From Geosiphon pyriformis (Eukaryota; Glomeromycota; Glomeromycetes; Archaeosporales; Geosiphonaceae), in the NCBI GenBank assembly GCA_016748015.1, contig JAAOMT010000193.1, positions 222,205 through 286,204 of the forward strand: DNA of 64,000 bases, read 5' to 3'. Below are positions 10,130 through 21,007 of this stretch, one piece after another. How positions within the stretch are numbered: position 1 is the stretch's first letter; every line of letters begins with the position of its first letter. The translations under genes and the position numbers were made by a program. The notes beneath the pieces were generated by a model. The model ran no database searches. It saw only the letters and a program-made list of their open reading frames with translations, and was not told where the DNA came from.

Positions 10130-10825
10130 CAAATTGAACAACCAAAAAAGTATATAAAGACATAGTATATGCAACAAAAGCAATAAAGAAAAATGGAAAT
10201 ACCAGATCATATTTACACTTTAGCTCAACAATTGTTTTAGGCTTTAAGTCAACAGCAAATAAACATGAAAATTATTATCAACAATTAAACAATCTGTTAT
10301 CAAAACACTAAACAAAAAGAGAAAAGTACATCATACTAGCGACCACAGAAACAATCAATAAACTGGTTAAATAAAATAGTAGAGAAAGTAAAGAACACTT
10401 TTGGAAAAATAACCATTATGGTTCCAACAGAAGAACTGGTAAAAAAAAATTGGAACCAATAGATAAACCAATTTCCAATACCATACTACTACTATCAATT
10501 GGGACGAAAAGTAGATATTCAGAAGTTATATCTCAACAAATCCAAGAAAATTTTCAATCAAAAAATAATCCAGAACATTGAAGACATTATTGGAAAGAAA
10601 ACAAACTTAATATTACATATCAGGACCATTTATTGACTACACACTATATTTCAAAACTATCCAGAAGTATTGTTGTACTCTGACATAGAAACAATAACTA
10701 TCAACCAATAGAGAAGAATAAACAACTCACAAATTGAAGAAATAAAGAGTAGAGTAGAACAGACACTACTTGAAAAAGAAGTATTTGACATAATTCAAAA
10801 TGAAAATTTTGATGGAGCTCAATAT
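10130..10825 (+). pseudogene. Unknown module between integrase and 3' LTR of element 1
   Basis: After the integrase C-terminus about 230 codons of residual coding sequence continue in one main frame, with few stops, up to the polypurine tract: pieces such as IPDHIYTLAQQLF, VEKVKNTFGKITIMVPTEEL, NIEDIIGKKTNLILHIRTIY and EEIKSRVEQTLLEKEVFDI. No membrane segment or signal peptide is seen, so it does not look like an envelope protein. Element 2 has a corresponding region at 12290-12990 on the minus strand, and element 3 has an open frame in the same position (15814-16206). I do not recognise the fold. Confidence 0.5.
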
Positions 10826-10841
10826 TAAAAGGAGAAGATAA
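10826..10841 (+). promoter_or_regulatory. Polypurine tract of element 1
   Basis: TAAAAGGAGAAGATAA lies directly before the 3' LTR (TGTTAC at 10842). The same sequence, AATATTAAAAGGAAGAAATAA, is found on the minus strand next to the element 2 LTR (12258-12280). It would prime plus-strand synthesis. Confidence 0.7.
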
Positions 10842-11612
10842 TGTTACTCATAAAAAGAAAAACAGATATAGAAAATAGTAGACCAATAAAAGAGTAGTAG
10901 TTAGCATGTAAACACATTGCTTAACAATATGAAACAATATCAGAAATCATAGCATATTGCTCAAAAAATCATAGCACATTGCTTGAAAATGTAAGCAATC
11001 TTGTAAAACATCAATTATATATATATAGTGGTAGCATTAGAAAAAAAAAAGACAGACTTTCCAGTTTAGATTTGATCTAAGCAATCTTCCACATTACAAA
11101 TATCAATAAATAATTATTTACTATCTTAATCTACTCTCCACTATTAACAATTCATGTTAATAGTTGCTGACACTTAACCATACTGGAACAATAGCTCTTA
11201 ATTATGGCTATTAATGGGATACTAATGTGTAAATCACCTTGGCTTATTTCTTATTTTTTTTTTGTTTTATTTTTTTTGTTGTTTGTTAACTTGATTAAAG
11301 GGTTTATATACAAAGGTATTGATGTTAAGATATAGCACTGGTAAAAGACCTAGGAATAAGAGTAGACACTCAGAATTGAAAATATTTTACCAAGAAAATT
11401 ATCAGCCATCACGCTAAGAAAGAAATTGACAAAACTGTGGTTTTGAGAAACTACAAATAAACTATCAATTGAATCTCTGTCTATTATATAAAAAACTCAA
11501 TCAAAATTTTCAGAAACTACACCTTTGGAAATTGCCAACACCAATATATTAATTGAGCATCAAGTTATGGGTTTGTTATTTGTCTTGAGACCCCAAATAA
11601 TCATCTGTAACA
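10842..11612 (+). repeat. 3' LTR of element 1
   Basis: Same 771-bp length and termini as the 5' LTR, with many scattered transitions between the two copies, for example CATAAGCATATTGC versus CATGTAAACACATTGC. It ends ...ATCTGTAACA at 11612 and is followed by the target copy GCAT. Confidence 0.92.
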
Positions 11613-12257
11613 GCATGGTGGCCAGCAATCTCTTAATAAGCTATCCTTAAATCTAAGTGTCTACCTTTATTCTTAGGTCTTTTACCAGTGTTATATCCTA
11701 ATGTCAGTAATTCAGCACTTAATCTTTAAACAATTAGTATATAACAATAAAGAGAAAAATAAAAGAAAGAAAAGTTTAACAAAGAAAAATAAGCCAAAAC
11801 AATTAAGTTAGTATTCTGTCAATAGCCATAATCAAGAGCTATTGTTCCAGTGTAGTTAAGTATGTAGTACTATTAATATGAAATATTGATAGTAAAGAGT
11901 GGATTGAGATAGCAAATAATTATTTATTGATATTTGTAAATTTGAAGGTTGCTTAAATGAAATTTAAACTAAGAAGTTTGTTTTTTCTGCTTCTAGCACT
12001 ACTGTTATATATATATAATTGAGATTTTTTAATTTTTCAATTCTTCACACCAAAAATTCTGCAATTCCTGGAATCCTGCAATTTCTTTAAAAAGAATTCT
12101 GGAATTCTGGAATTCTGTAATTTTTTGTATGAGAATTCTGAAATTCTTGGAATCTTACAATTTCTTTAAAAGGAATTTTGGAATTCTACATTTACTATGA
12201 CTACTTTTGATTGGCTAATTTATATGCTAATATACTTTTTATACTCTATAAGTAACA
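11613..12257 (-). repeat. Proximal part of the 3' LTR of element 2
   Basis: On the minus strand this reads TGTTACTTATAGAGTAT... and runs into the element 1 insertion point. Together with 558-809 it forms an LTR of about 893 bp. The U3 part (about 12045-12190 on the plus strand) holds GAATTCTGG/CTGGAATTC-type repeats as in the solo LTRs at 6851 and 61028. The minus-strand polypurine tract is at 12258-12280. Confidence 0.85.
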
Positions 12258-14938
12258 TTATTTCTTCCTTTTAATATTGAGCTTTATCAAGATCTTTTAA
12301 TTTTAATTCTCTATTTTTGAGTATTTTTTGAACTTTTTTTCCAAGAATTACTTATGTTATTTTGTTTTATAATTCTTCAAATTGGGCATTGATTATTTTT
12401 TCCATTTGGTTAATGGTAATAGAATTCATTGTTGAATTGAATAAAATTTCTAGTTGGTCTTAAAATTCGACTTGTAATTAATAGATAGCTCATACTTGTA
12501 TGGTTAAATTGTTCTTTTCCATAAATTGTTTAAGTTGTTGTAATATTTCTAAGTTGAATAATCACTTTGTTTTATTCATATATAAGTTTTGGATATTCAG
12601 ATGTTGTCTCAAGTGGAAATAACAAAAGTTTCTTAGAAAGTTTTGTATTTACCACTTCTAAGTTTCTTTGATCAATTTTTAATATAGAATAACACTTATT
12701 GGTTCTTTTATTGCCAATTTTACTTTTAGAATTATTTTGTCGATGGTGTTTTTTGGTTTCCTGTGTACTTTGTATTGGAGTATTTTTCTGGTATCTCTGT
12801 ATTGAATAATTAATAGTAATTTCTATATTCTGTTGTTAAATTAATTGAAAAAGTTGTTGTGCTAATAAGTGAATCTTGTTAGTAATTTCTATTTTTCTGA
12901 TATCTTCTATCATGTCTACTATGTTTTTATATATTCTTTTGGTTAATCAATTTGATGTGTTTGTGTCAATAATAATGATTGGTTCTAGATCTCATGGAAT
13001 CTCATCTGGTTGAACTAGCATTTTCTGTACTCCCAATTGTAAAATATTACTAATAAATGATAATGCTATATTGTGATATGATTTCAGTTAATCTCTATGT
13101 GCTGCTTTGGTTAAAATTTTGTTATTCAACCTTAATTTATAAGCTCTATTTTCTAAAATTTTTTCTATGTGAAATGGTTTATCCCATTTGGGATCAAATT
13201 TTCTATTCCATTGTTTTTCTTGTGACTTTTAAATATTATCAGCTATTCTTTACCATTTGTTTTCTAGTGTTTCCATTAAGTCATATGTTTTTCTCAACAA
13301 TGGTTCTTGAAAATTGTCTTTTGTTATTGGTTCAGTTAGATATGTGTTGACTTTTATCTTTATTGGTAATATTGCTGTTTTATCATATATTAATTTAAAT
13401 AGTGTTGCTTATATAGTGTCTTGTTTTATTGTCCGATAAGCAAATAATTTGATGATATAAATAAATCCCATTTGTCTTAATTTTCTTGGCTGATTTTGAC
13501 AATTGCTTCACACAATGTTCTGTTAAACCTTTCAACTAACTTATTTGTTTGTGGATAATATGGTGATGATAATGGTTTTTTGATTCCAAATCTTTGACTT
13601 AATTCTGCTAGTGTTCTGTTTACAAAGTGAGTTTTTTGATCTGATAGTAGTTCTTTTGGACATCTATGTTGACAAATTAGATCTTGATAAACAAATTTGT
13701 CAACAGATTCTGCATCTGTTCTTTGAATGGCTTTTGCTTCTGGCTATTTAGTAAGGTAATTCATAGCTACTGTGATATATCTGTTTTCTCTGCTGGTTAT
13801 TGTTAATGAACCAACTAAGTTAATTCTAATATAATCAAATAGTTGTTCTATTTTGATTGGTCTGAATGGTTTCCTGGGTCTAATTCCTTTTTTTCTCTGA
13901 CAAGCATCACAATTTTGAACATATTAGATAATATCTAGATACATTAATGGCCAATAGTATCATTTTTGATTTTTTCTATGGTTGCTTCTTTATGAAAATG
14001 TCTCACTTTTAGATCTGAGTGCATGTTGAACAATATTGTCTTTTTTTTTGGTTCTGTAATTACTCTGGTTGGTTAATTTGAATTTCTTTTGTTTTTCTGG
14101 TAAAGTATATTTTGATGGTTGATAAAATATTTTGATTGTTGTTTTATGTTGTTTTGTTCCTTTTGAGATAATTTTTTCTTGAATTGTTGAGTATTTATAT
14201 AATACTAGAGTTGTTGATATTTTTGTGTGTTCATCTTTTGTTATATTTTTGGATTAAAATGTTCAGATTTGTTTTATTTATGACAAATCATTAGCATTTC
14301 CATTTTTTTTTCTTTTTTTATAGTGTACTATAAAAGTATATAGTGAAAGTGCTATTTTCTATTTCACATGTTGATTGTCTTCAAATTTTTGCTTCTAAAT
14401 TGAAGTTAATCTTTTGTAATCAGTGTGCATCTTAAATTTTAGGCTTAAGTATTTTTTTATTTCATGATAGCCCAATAGATAGCTAAGTATTCTAGTGCTA
14501 GTATTCCATAGTTCTTTTCAGCTGAACTTAAATTTTGGTTGGTATATACTACTGGGTGTTTTCTTCTATTTGGTTCTTTTTGTGATAATACTGCTCTTAA
14601 TGCTTAACTAAATGCATTGGTAGTAATAATGAATAACTTGTTGTGATTTGAATAGATCAATACTGGTGCTTGGATAAGTTTTTTTCTTAAAGTGTTGAAA
14701 GTTTCTTGTTGTTTTTTAGTCCATTCATATTTTATATTCTTGGCTTGAAGCTGGTAGAGTGGTTAAGCCAGTTTGGAAAAGTTTTGGATAAAGCAGCAGT
14801 AATATTTAGCAAGTTCTAAAAATGCTTGTAGTTCTGTTAAATTTGTTGGTACTGAAAAGTTTTTGACAATTTCAATCTTGTCTGGATTTGTCTTAATGCT
14901 ATCTTTGCTTACAACATGTCCTAAAATTTCAATTCTAT
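12258..14938 (-). mobile_element. Element 2: 3' half of a Ty3/gypsy element (RT thumb to PPT)
   Basis: The minus strand is parallel to element 1. From right to left: the RT end (IEILGHVVSKD..., 14938-14700), RNase H (IITTNAFS...VVYTNQNLSSAEKNYG...LEYLAIYWAI, about 14660-14450), the integrase finger and core (about 13990-13450) and C-terminal part (about 13230-13060), then the unknown 3' module (12990-12290) and the polypurine tract. It is cut within RT at 14938 by the LTR of element 3; gag, protease and 5' LTR are absent from the window. Stops and amino-acid changes are numerous. Confidence 0.82.
13050..13990 (-). pseudogene. Element 2 integrase, broken
   Basis: Reverse-complement reading gives the YYWPLMYLDII-x-YVQNCDACQ finger end (about 13975-13900), a core beginning IRINLVGSLTI (first catalytic Asp now Asn, about 13845-13800), LLSDQKTHFVNRTLAELSQRF (second Asp, split here by the text limit only, about 13660-13600) and LVERFNRTLCEAI (about 13540-13500), in which the catalytic Glu is kept, unlike element 1. 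The C-terminal domain with KNNGIENLIPNG is recognisable near 13200-13140. No frame is open throughout. Confidence 0.75.
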
Positions 14939-15572
14939 TGTTATGGGTTAAAGTAACAAGCTAACAGATAACAAAAGAGAACAGGATTGTAGGGTGATAA
15001 AAGGAATCAAAGAGAATTCAACTTCAAAGAATGAATTGAATGAGTAAAGATTCAATATGTGAGATTAGTCTTATAAAATATCTCAGTTACTATACTTTTC
15101 AAAAAGGTAACTGGAGAATTTGAAGGTAGAAAGATAGTCCATACTGTCAATAAATAATTACACACTGGTATAATTCTATGTTTCACATTGGTGCTCTTAG
15201 AATTCAATATCAGATATTAGATATACTCTTCAGTTACATTTTATTTAATAATTTTTAAATACTGCAATTATATGTTTCAGAAAAAAAGTAGAAAATAACC
15301 AACAAGTAATCTTTTATCCCAAGATATTCAGATACTTGAAAGTAAAGAAAGGAAAATTAGTGATAAGAGAATAATTAAGATGAAAATTGTTATTTTATTT
15401 TATTTTTTCTTTGATTTTTACATGTTTTTTTACAGCTAAAAAATTTATTGCTTATATAGCTATCAAAAGTGGTCAATGATTAGGTTAATGATTACTATTT
15501 AAAAATAGAGTGGCTAATTATATGACATTAGTGGCTAATACATGTGATAATTAATAAAAAATATAGATTTCA
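14939..15572 (-). repeat. 3' LTR of element 3
   Basis: Plus-strand ends are TGTTATGGGTTAAAGTAACA and ...AATATAGATTTCA. It aligns over its length with 22910-23528, with many transitions and small indels. The LTR is unlike that of elements 1 and 2 except for the terminal TGTTAC, so it is a separate family. Confidence 0.83.
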
Positions 15573-15813
15573 ACCATAATATTATTCTTTCTAAAGAGAT
15601 TAAGCTCTGGTAAAATCAAGCTATTTATAGTGTAATCTATTTAAAAAGTTTTATCTAACTCAAAGCTAATTAGTTTGTTGAAGTCTTTTGTAGATAAAGT
15701 ATATAATACTTAAGATAAAATAAGTTTTGTATTCAAGAGACCAAATTTTTGTATTAAAGTTTTGGTTTTTTTAGCAATAGTTAAAACTCTTAGAACATCT
15801 AACTATATAATGC
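15573..15813 (-). other. Element 3 noncoding 3' end
   Basis: Stretch between the last ORF of element 3 and its 3' LTR. On the minus strand a purine-rich CTTTAGAAAGAATAATATTA precedes the LTR and may serve as a polypurine tract. No open frame of note. Confidence 0.4.
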
Positions 15814-16206
15814 CTAAAATTTCTGCTTGTATCTCTGAAGTTGTTTTTTTATGAGTTTCATATCCTTTATGATTTTTCCAAGGTGACTATAGAATTCTAA
15901 TTGTCTTTCATATGACAAGTTTTTGTCTATGAATAAAATTTTTTGGAGTGTTTTTCCAATTGTGTTAAAAGGTGGAATTATAGCTGCTGTTATACTTTTT
16001 AACAGATATTTATCTATTTTGCTACCAATTTTTTCTCTTTTGGTAGTGGTTTTTTTTGGTCTAATAACAATATGTGTTCTATTGTTATCAGTTATGGTGG
16101 TTTGTTTTCCAATAATCAGAGTAGCATTTGGATAGTTTTTGATCCAATACTCATGGAAAGTATAGAAAGTGTTTTGAATGTTTTGATCCAGAAAATAATT
16201 ATTCAT
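15814..16206 (-). CDS. Unknown 130-residue ORF at the 3' end of element 3
   Basis: An open frame with ATG, 130 codons, between integrase and 3' LTR. The product starts MNNYFLDQNIQNTFYTFHEY, has a basic middle (RPKKTTTKREKIGSKIDKYL) and a lysine-rich end (LIKKQLQRYKQKF). The stretch LLKSITAAIIPPFN is moderately hydrophobic but too short for a secure membrane helix. It is one of the few frames in this element without a stop, and its position matches the unknown 3' modules of elements 1 and 2. No family recognised. It could be a downstream part of the pol polyprotein rather than a separate gene. Confidence 0.45.
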   Translation of the reverse strand: MNNYFLDQNIQNTFYTFHEYWIKNYPNATLIIGKQTTITDNNRTHIVIRPKKTTTKREKIGSKIDKYLLKSITAAIIPPFNTIGKTLQKILFIDKNLSYERQLEFYSHLGKIIKDMKLIKKQLQRYKQKF

Positions 16207-16433
16207 GTTGATTTAAAGATATCTCTGTTTTGGAAATGATGCATTTGTTTATACTTGATTTTTGCTGATTATTTGGATCAGTATTACTACAACAAACAAC
16301 CAATTAGATCGTTTATAATATTTTTTGAGTCGTGTATTATGAACAGGATAATTATTAAAGATTGTTCCAGATTGAGCTTAAAGAATATATAAGAACCATT
16401 GTTCAAAACTTTGTTGACTAAAAAGGGTTTTTT

Positions 16434-17330
16434 TTACTGGTTAGAGAATTTATTACCATAAACATTGTCTCTGTCTGAATGGTATTTCAATACCAAATCA
16501 TTAACACTTAAAGACAGTGTTTTATAGGTTTTTTTTTTCTTTTTCTTAAGCTTTTCTTGAAACTGTTTTATCTTTTCAAAAGCAATTATTTGTGCTTCTA
16601 CTAAGAAGTCAAGAATGATACCAAGTTTTCTTTGCAAAATATTCTTGTAATTTCCTATTGTAATTTCTTTAAAGGGTATTATCTCAATGTTAATTTCTAT
16701 TAGTAGTATTGTCATGTGTTCATAAAACAGATAAAAAGATTCATAACTTGTTATATCAAGATTCACAGTTTTATAAGCAAACAAAGCTAAAAGCAGTATT
16801 TTGTTCTATAAGTTTGTTTCTTCATTGGTTTTGGCTAAGGTTTCACATAATGTTTTATTAAAACATTCCACTAGGTTATTTGTTTGAAGGTAATAGAGAG
16901 AGAAAAGTTTGTGACATATTCTCATTTTTCTGCAAAGTTCTTCAACCAGTGTACTGAGAAAAGCTTTTTCTTTATCAGATAAAAGTTTCTTGGAACAGCC
17001 ATAACAGTAGATGATATCTTTATAAATGAAATTGGCTATTGAGACTGCTGTTTGATCTGAGGTGACTTTTGCTTCTACTCACTTTGTAAGATAGTTAGTA
17101 GCTGTAATAATGTATTTGTTACTATCAAGAGTTATTGTTAAAAGTCCAACAACATCTATACTAATTCTGTTAAATAATTGACCAACAAAAATTGAATGGA
17201 TATCTTCTTTGTGATTAGGTTTGTCTTTTCTTTGGCAGATGTTATAGGTTTTAATGTATTCAACAATGTTTTTTCCTAAGATAGGCCAATAATAGTAAGC
17301 TAAGATTTTTTAAATTGTTTTGTTTTTCCA
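16434..17330 (-). pseudogene. Element 3 integrase
   Basis: From right to left on the minus strand: finger end ILGKNIVEYIKTYNICQRK (first Cys of the C-x2-C pair now Tyr), core ISIDVVGLLTI (first Asp, near 17150), LLSDKEKAFLSTLVEEL (second Asp, near 16980) and NNLVECFNKTLCETLAK (catalytic Glu kept, near 16870), so the D-D-E triad is complete. The open piece 16434-16784 holds the end of the core (LLLALFAYKTVNLD) and the coiled linker, then LSVNDLVLKYHSD. It is broken by stops near 17080 and 16810, at W/Q positions. Confidence 0.8.
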
Positions 17331-17559
17331 AAGCGTCTAGCTAATGAATTAGTATACATGTTGTATATTACAATTTCTCTTTTTTTAAATCTGGTAACTC
17401 TTTGGGGACAGTCAGGATCTTTTTTGTTTTTTTTATATAATTGGTTCTGGCAGATTAAATAGAAATTTGATTGTTTGCACAAATGTTTTCTTTGCTATCA
17501 AGTGTATTCTAGTGGATATTGTCCTTTACCCAAAAATTTTATTAAGGCAGAGTAGTTGT

Positions 17560-18940
17560 TCAAGTCCATTATTGTGTTTGTTAAAAGAAGAGTTATTAAT
17601 AATTAAGTTGGTTTGGTTTGAGAAACTTGTACTGTTACTGAATGATAAGTCTAAAAAAAGTGTTAGTATTTTGATGATTTGCTCTTTTGTAGTGTTAAAT
17701 ATTATAGTTGAATTCATCCAAGTGGAGTATTTAGCAAGTTATTCATTTGTGTTCCAGCTTTTTTTTATTGTGTAGCCAAACCAAGACTTGATGATCTGTT
17801 ACTACTAAGAATTTTGCATCAAAAAGATATTGATCCTAGTAACTAGTAGTCCAAACTACTGCTAAACATTCTTGTTCAGTAACTAAATAGTTCTTTTCTG
17901 TTAATATGAGGGATTTACTGGTATATGCTATGGCATGTTTTCTGCCATTTTTATCTTTCTGTAAAAAGACAACACCAAGTTTATAGCCAAATGTATTAGT
18001 GTGGAGAATAAAAGGTTGGTCCAGATTAAGTTGCTTAAGGATTGGTTTAATAACAAGTTTTTCTTTTAGAATTTCAAAAGCTTTTTGTTAATAAGTGTTT
18101 CAATAGTAATTAACATTTTTTCTGAGTAGCTGAGTGAAAGGAAAGACAATTTTGGAAAAATCTTTGATAAATTTGCAATAGTAAGAAGCTAAACCAAGAA
18201 AAAAGCATAGTTCAGAAACATTTATTAATTGTCTAATGTTCTGAACTTTTTCAACCTTAGCTAGATTAGGGAAGATTTTATTTTTTATAATAAGATAACC
18301 AAGGAACTGGGTGGATTAACATCCAAAGAAAGATTTGATTGGATTAATCTTGAGACCAGCATTTTTGAACAGGTCAAAAACTTTTTGTAAGTGTTTAAGA
18401 TGTTCATCTCAGGTTTTTAAGTATACCATTATGTCATCTAAGTAGACCAGAACAAAGTTTTTTTTTACTGATTTAAATACTTTGTCTATTAAGCATTAAA
18501 AAGTAGAAGGGTCATTAATAAGACCAAAAAGCATAACTGTGAATTTATAAGTGCCATACTTGGTAATAAAAGCAGTTTTCTTTCTGCTTTCTAGATCTAT
18601 CTCTATTTGTCAGAATCTAGCAGTTAAGTCAATGGTTGAAAAGAAAGCAGCACTATTGAATTTATCTAGCATTGTATTAATTTTAGAAAGTGAATATATG
18701 TTTCTTATAATGATGGCATTTAATTGGTGATAATTAACATAGAAGCATAGGATTCCACTTTTCTTGAATACTATTACAACTAAAAAAGCTTATTCATTCT
18801 TGGTTTCTTGTATAAATCTAAGATCTTTTATCCAGTTTATTTCTTTCTTGATGAACTCATCATTGTGTTAATTGGATTGATAAGGCTTCAAATAAATATG
18901 ATGAGTTTTTTTTGTGGTAATTGTATGTTGTATCATATGA
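17560..18940 (-). pseudogene. Element 3 reverse transcriptase and RNase H
   Basis: Minus-strand reading gives EFIKKEINWIKDLRFI, LVVIVFKKSG (palm start), STIDLTARF (first catalytic Asp, about 18640), TYKFTVMLFGLIN (about 18550) and FVLVYLDDIMVYLKT (YLDD intact at about 18446-18431). After QFLGYLI and LGLASYYCKFIKDFS (thumb) the RNase H follows: FILHTNTFGYKLGVVFLQ (normally T-D-A; Asp now Asn), HAIAYTSKSLILTEKNY, EQECLAVVWT and FLVVTDHQVLVWL. Scattered TAG/TAA/TGA codons break the frame. Unlike element 1, the polymerase active site is preserved. Confidence 0.85.
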
Positions 18941-19595
18941 ATTTATTTAGGGGTATCACTTTCTTTTGAAATAACTGGACTATTTTTAGCCAACAGTTTT
19001 TAATGTCCACTTTTTTTTTTTCAGAGGAAGGTTCTCTTTGTTCTACAACTAGTAATTGGATTTTAAGTGGTTTATTCTTAAAAGACTTTTGTACTTCTTT
19101 TAGTTCTTTTCTGAGTATCAAACTAATTGGCTCCCAATTTTTGTAATAGATCAAACAGAAATTGCATTCGTCACTAGAAGAATAGAAAAGTTTATTGCAC
19201 CAGTACCTGGCACAAAAGCTATATCACCAATAACTGTATTTTGCTTTCTTATCAAGTTTTCTATTAAAGATTCTTTTGAAAATATTATAGTAGAGCCAGC
19301 AAATTAGCTTGCCATTTACCATGATTTTTTTTTTGTTAGTTTTAATATTGTTCAATAGCTTGCTATTGCTGGTAAAAATAGTATAGGTGAATTTAGTAGT
19401 TTTTTTTTGTTTTTCTTGATCTTTTTTTTCATTGCTCTCATCATCATCTGATTCATCTGATTGTTCTTCTTCTTGGTTTTGCTTGGATACTGAAAAGATT
19501 GTTCAATAATAGTATTTAACCACAATGGGCTTTTCACTACATTTGATGATTAGTTCACAAAGTTTATAGTCAAATAATGCTTTGGCTTTCTTGAG
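18941..19595 (-). pseudogene. Element 3 linker between protease and RT
   Basis: Open pieces at 18933-19154 and 19352-19537 encode charged, low-complexity sequence (NNQMNQMMMRAMKKKIKKNK) without recognisable motifs. There is no sign here of the dUTPase or Cys-rich modules that occupy the same interval in element 1. Confidence 0.45.
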
Positions 19596-19949
19596 TTACT
19601 CATTGTCAACAATTATGGTGTACTTTTTTGCTTCAGATACATCCATGTTAGTTTCAATGCTGATACTATTAATGTGAATAGGAACAACTTTGGCTATATT
19701 TAGACCTTTTTTTTTGTCACTATATATATTGATCATTGATTTAGTTGAAGGTTCATCAATCTTTCTGCCAATTGCTTCAAGGAAATGTTTGGCTATAATG
19801 CTAACAGATAATCTACTGTCTAAAATCAGATCAATAAAATAACCAGCTATTTGGACTTTACAAATTAGAGAAGTAACATTGCTGTTGTCAGCAAGTTCAG
19901 CTTGGCAAAAGTGCTTGTTGGTTTTTGGAGTCTTCTTCTTTAAGATCAA
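19596..19949 (-). pseudogene. Element 3 retropepsin
   Basis: The open frame reads SLICKVQIAGYFIDLILDSR, then LSVSIIAKHFLEAIGRKID. The catalytic triplet DSG is DSR here (19812-19820, GGA to AGA), a G-to-A change that should abolish activity. The N-terminal segment FCQAELADNSNVTSLICKV is the usual strand before the flap. The end of the open frame at 19596 precedes the linker to RT. Confidence 0.75.
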
Positions 19950-20329
19950 TGATTTGTGAAAATTTTTTTTAAACTATGAATGGGTTATTAACTGGCCAAA
20001 AGTAATATGTGTTGGAGTTTCTATAAGATCTTTCACAACAGAATAAGATCCAGATTTTTGTACAATTTCTGGGGATTCTAATTTTAGAGAATTCTTAAAA
20101 ACTTTAGCCTTTAATAGCTTATTGTTATTAGCAATAGAACTTAAGGCTTTGTTAAGATCTAGAATAAAATCAATTTTGGCTTTTTTCTTCTTTTTTGTTG
20201 AATCAGAAGTGTTGATTGCCAGTTTATCCATATTATGGTCATCATCAATTAGATTAAAGATGTAAAAGGGGTTTTTTTCTGGTTGGCTTGTACTTTTACT
20301 CTTTAAAGGTGCACCTACTAGTTTAAAAA

Positions 20330-21003
20330 CTAATAAACAGTAGCTTTAACTAGAGAATTTTCTTTAAAAAAATTGATGTTGGCATGATTGGATCTTTGAT
20401 TAAGAATATTGTTGTTAATAGTTCTGTTGTTTTGATTATTATTGTTTCTAAGAGCTAGAGATGGCAAAAGAGAATTGTTGCAATCTCTTGAAAAATGTCC
20501 AGTTAATCTATAGTGGTAGCACACAGGTGTGCTATGATTTTGTTGTCTTTAGTAAGAGGGCTGTTGAGGCTGATTAAAATGTGGTTCAAATTTAAGTCTC
20601 TGTAGTTGTTGGTTGTCTCTGATTGCTTGGGCTAAAGATTTTAATAACCAAGCAAAATTTGCTGTAAATTTATCTATCAACTGTTTATTTGGGTTTTGAA
20701 TTTGGGTGGCAAAAAAAGTAGCAGCAATTTGTGAAGCAGGAGCCATAACAGGAGCAGAAGCAAAAACTAAAAGAGTAGATCCCAGATGCATCCTTTGGTT
20801 ATCTTCTATTCTCTGGGCAAGTTTAATAGCCATATTCATTATGGAATTATTTTTTAAGACCAGGAGGGACCAAAGAGCATATAACAGATCTGTTCTTAAT
20901 TTTTTTGTAAAGAAATGAATTTATTGCTCTTCTGTCCAGTTTCTTTCAGAGTTTACTCTTTTAATTAACTTTTTAATGGTGTTATGGGTAATCTGAGTAA
21001 GGT
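20330..21003 (-). pseudogene. Element 3 gag, C-terminal part with zinc knuckle
   Basis: The open piece 20549-20839 (NMAIKLAQRIEDNQRMHLGS...) has a helical, Gln/Ala-rich composition. It is followed by a knuckle at 20479-20522, C-x2-Y-x4-H-x4-C (CYHYRLTGHFSRDC), where the second Cys is Tyr, again TGT to TAT. The frame is interrupted by the solo LTR at 21008. The part downstream of the knuckle (19974-20231) is acidic-to-basic linker leading to the protease. Confidence 0.7.
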
Positions 21004-21007
21004 ATGG

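Larger units (their letters stand above)
810..11612 (+). mobile_element. Element 1: complete but inactivated Ty3/gypsy LTR retrotransposon with dUTPase
   Basis: Two 771-bp LTRs (810-1580 and 10842-11612) in direct orientation, both TGTTACTCAT...CTGTAACA, are flanked by GCAT at 806-809 and 11613-11616, a 4-bp target duplication. Inside are a primer-binding site, gag with a zinc knuckle, retropepsin, two Cys-rich modules, a dUTPase, RT, RNase H and integrase, in the Ty3/gypsy order (RT before integrase), then a region of unknown function and a polypurine tract. The element sits in the LTR of element 2. A solo LTR of 913 bp lies in its RT. All reading frames are broken, mostly by transitions, and the two LTRs differ by many transitions, so the insertion is old. 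Confidence 0.93.

Noticed and set aside
10130-10825. Envelope gene in element 1
   Set aside because: No signal peptide, transmembrane segment or cysteine pattern; the region is kept as an unknown module.
10842-12257. Apparent palindrome between the adjacent inverted LTRs of elements 1 and 2
   Set aside because: Explained by element 1 inserting in opposite orientation into a related LTR, so not a cruciform-forming regulatory structure in its own right.
13057-13350. Plus-strand 97-codon hydrophobic frame, suspected membrane protein
   Set aside because: It is antisense to the integrase C-terminal region of element 2; the hydrophobicity comes from reading Lys/Asn/Glu codons backwards. The same applies to the minus-strand frame at 9824-10105.
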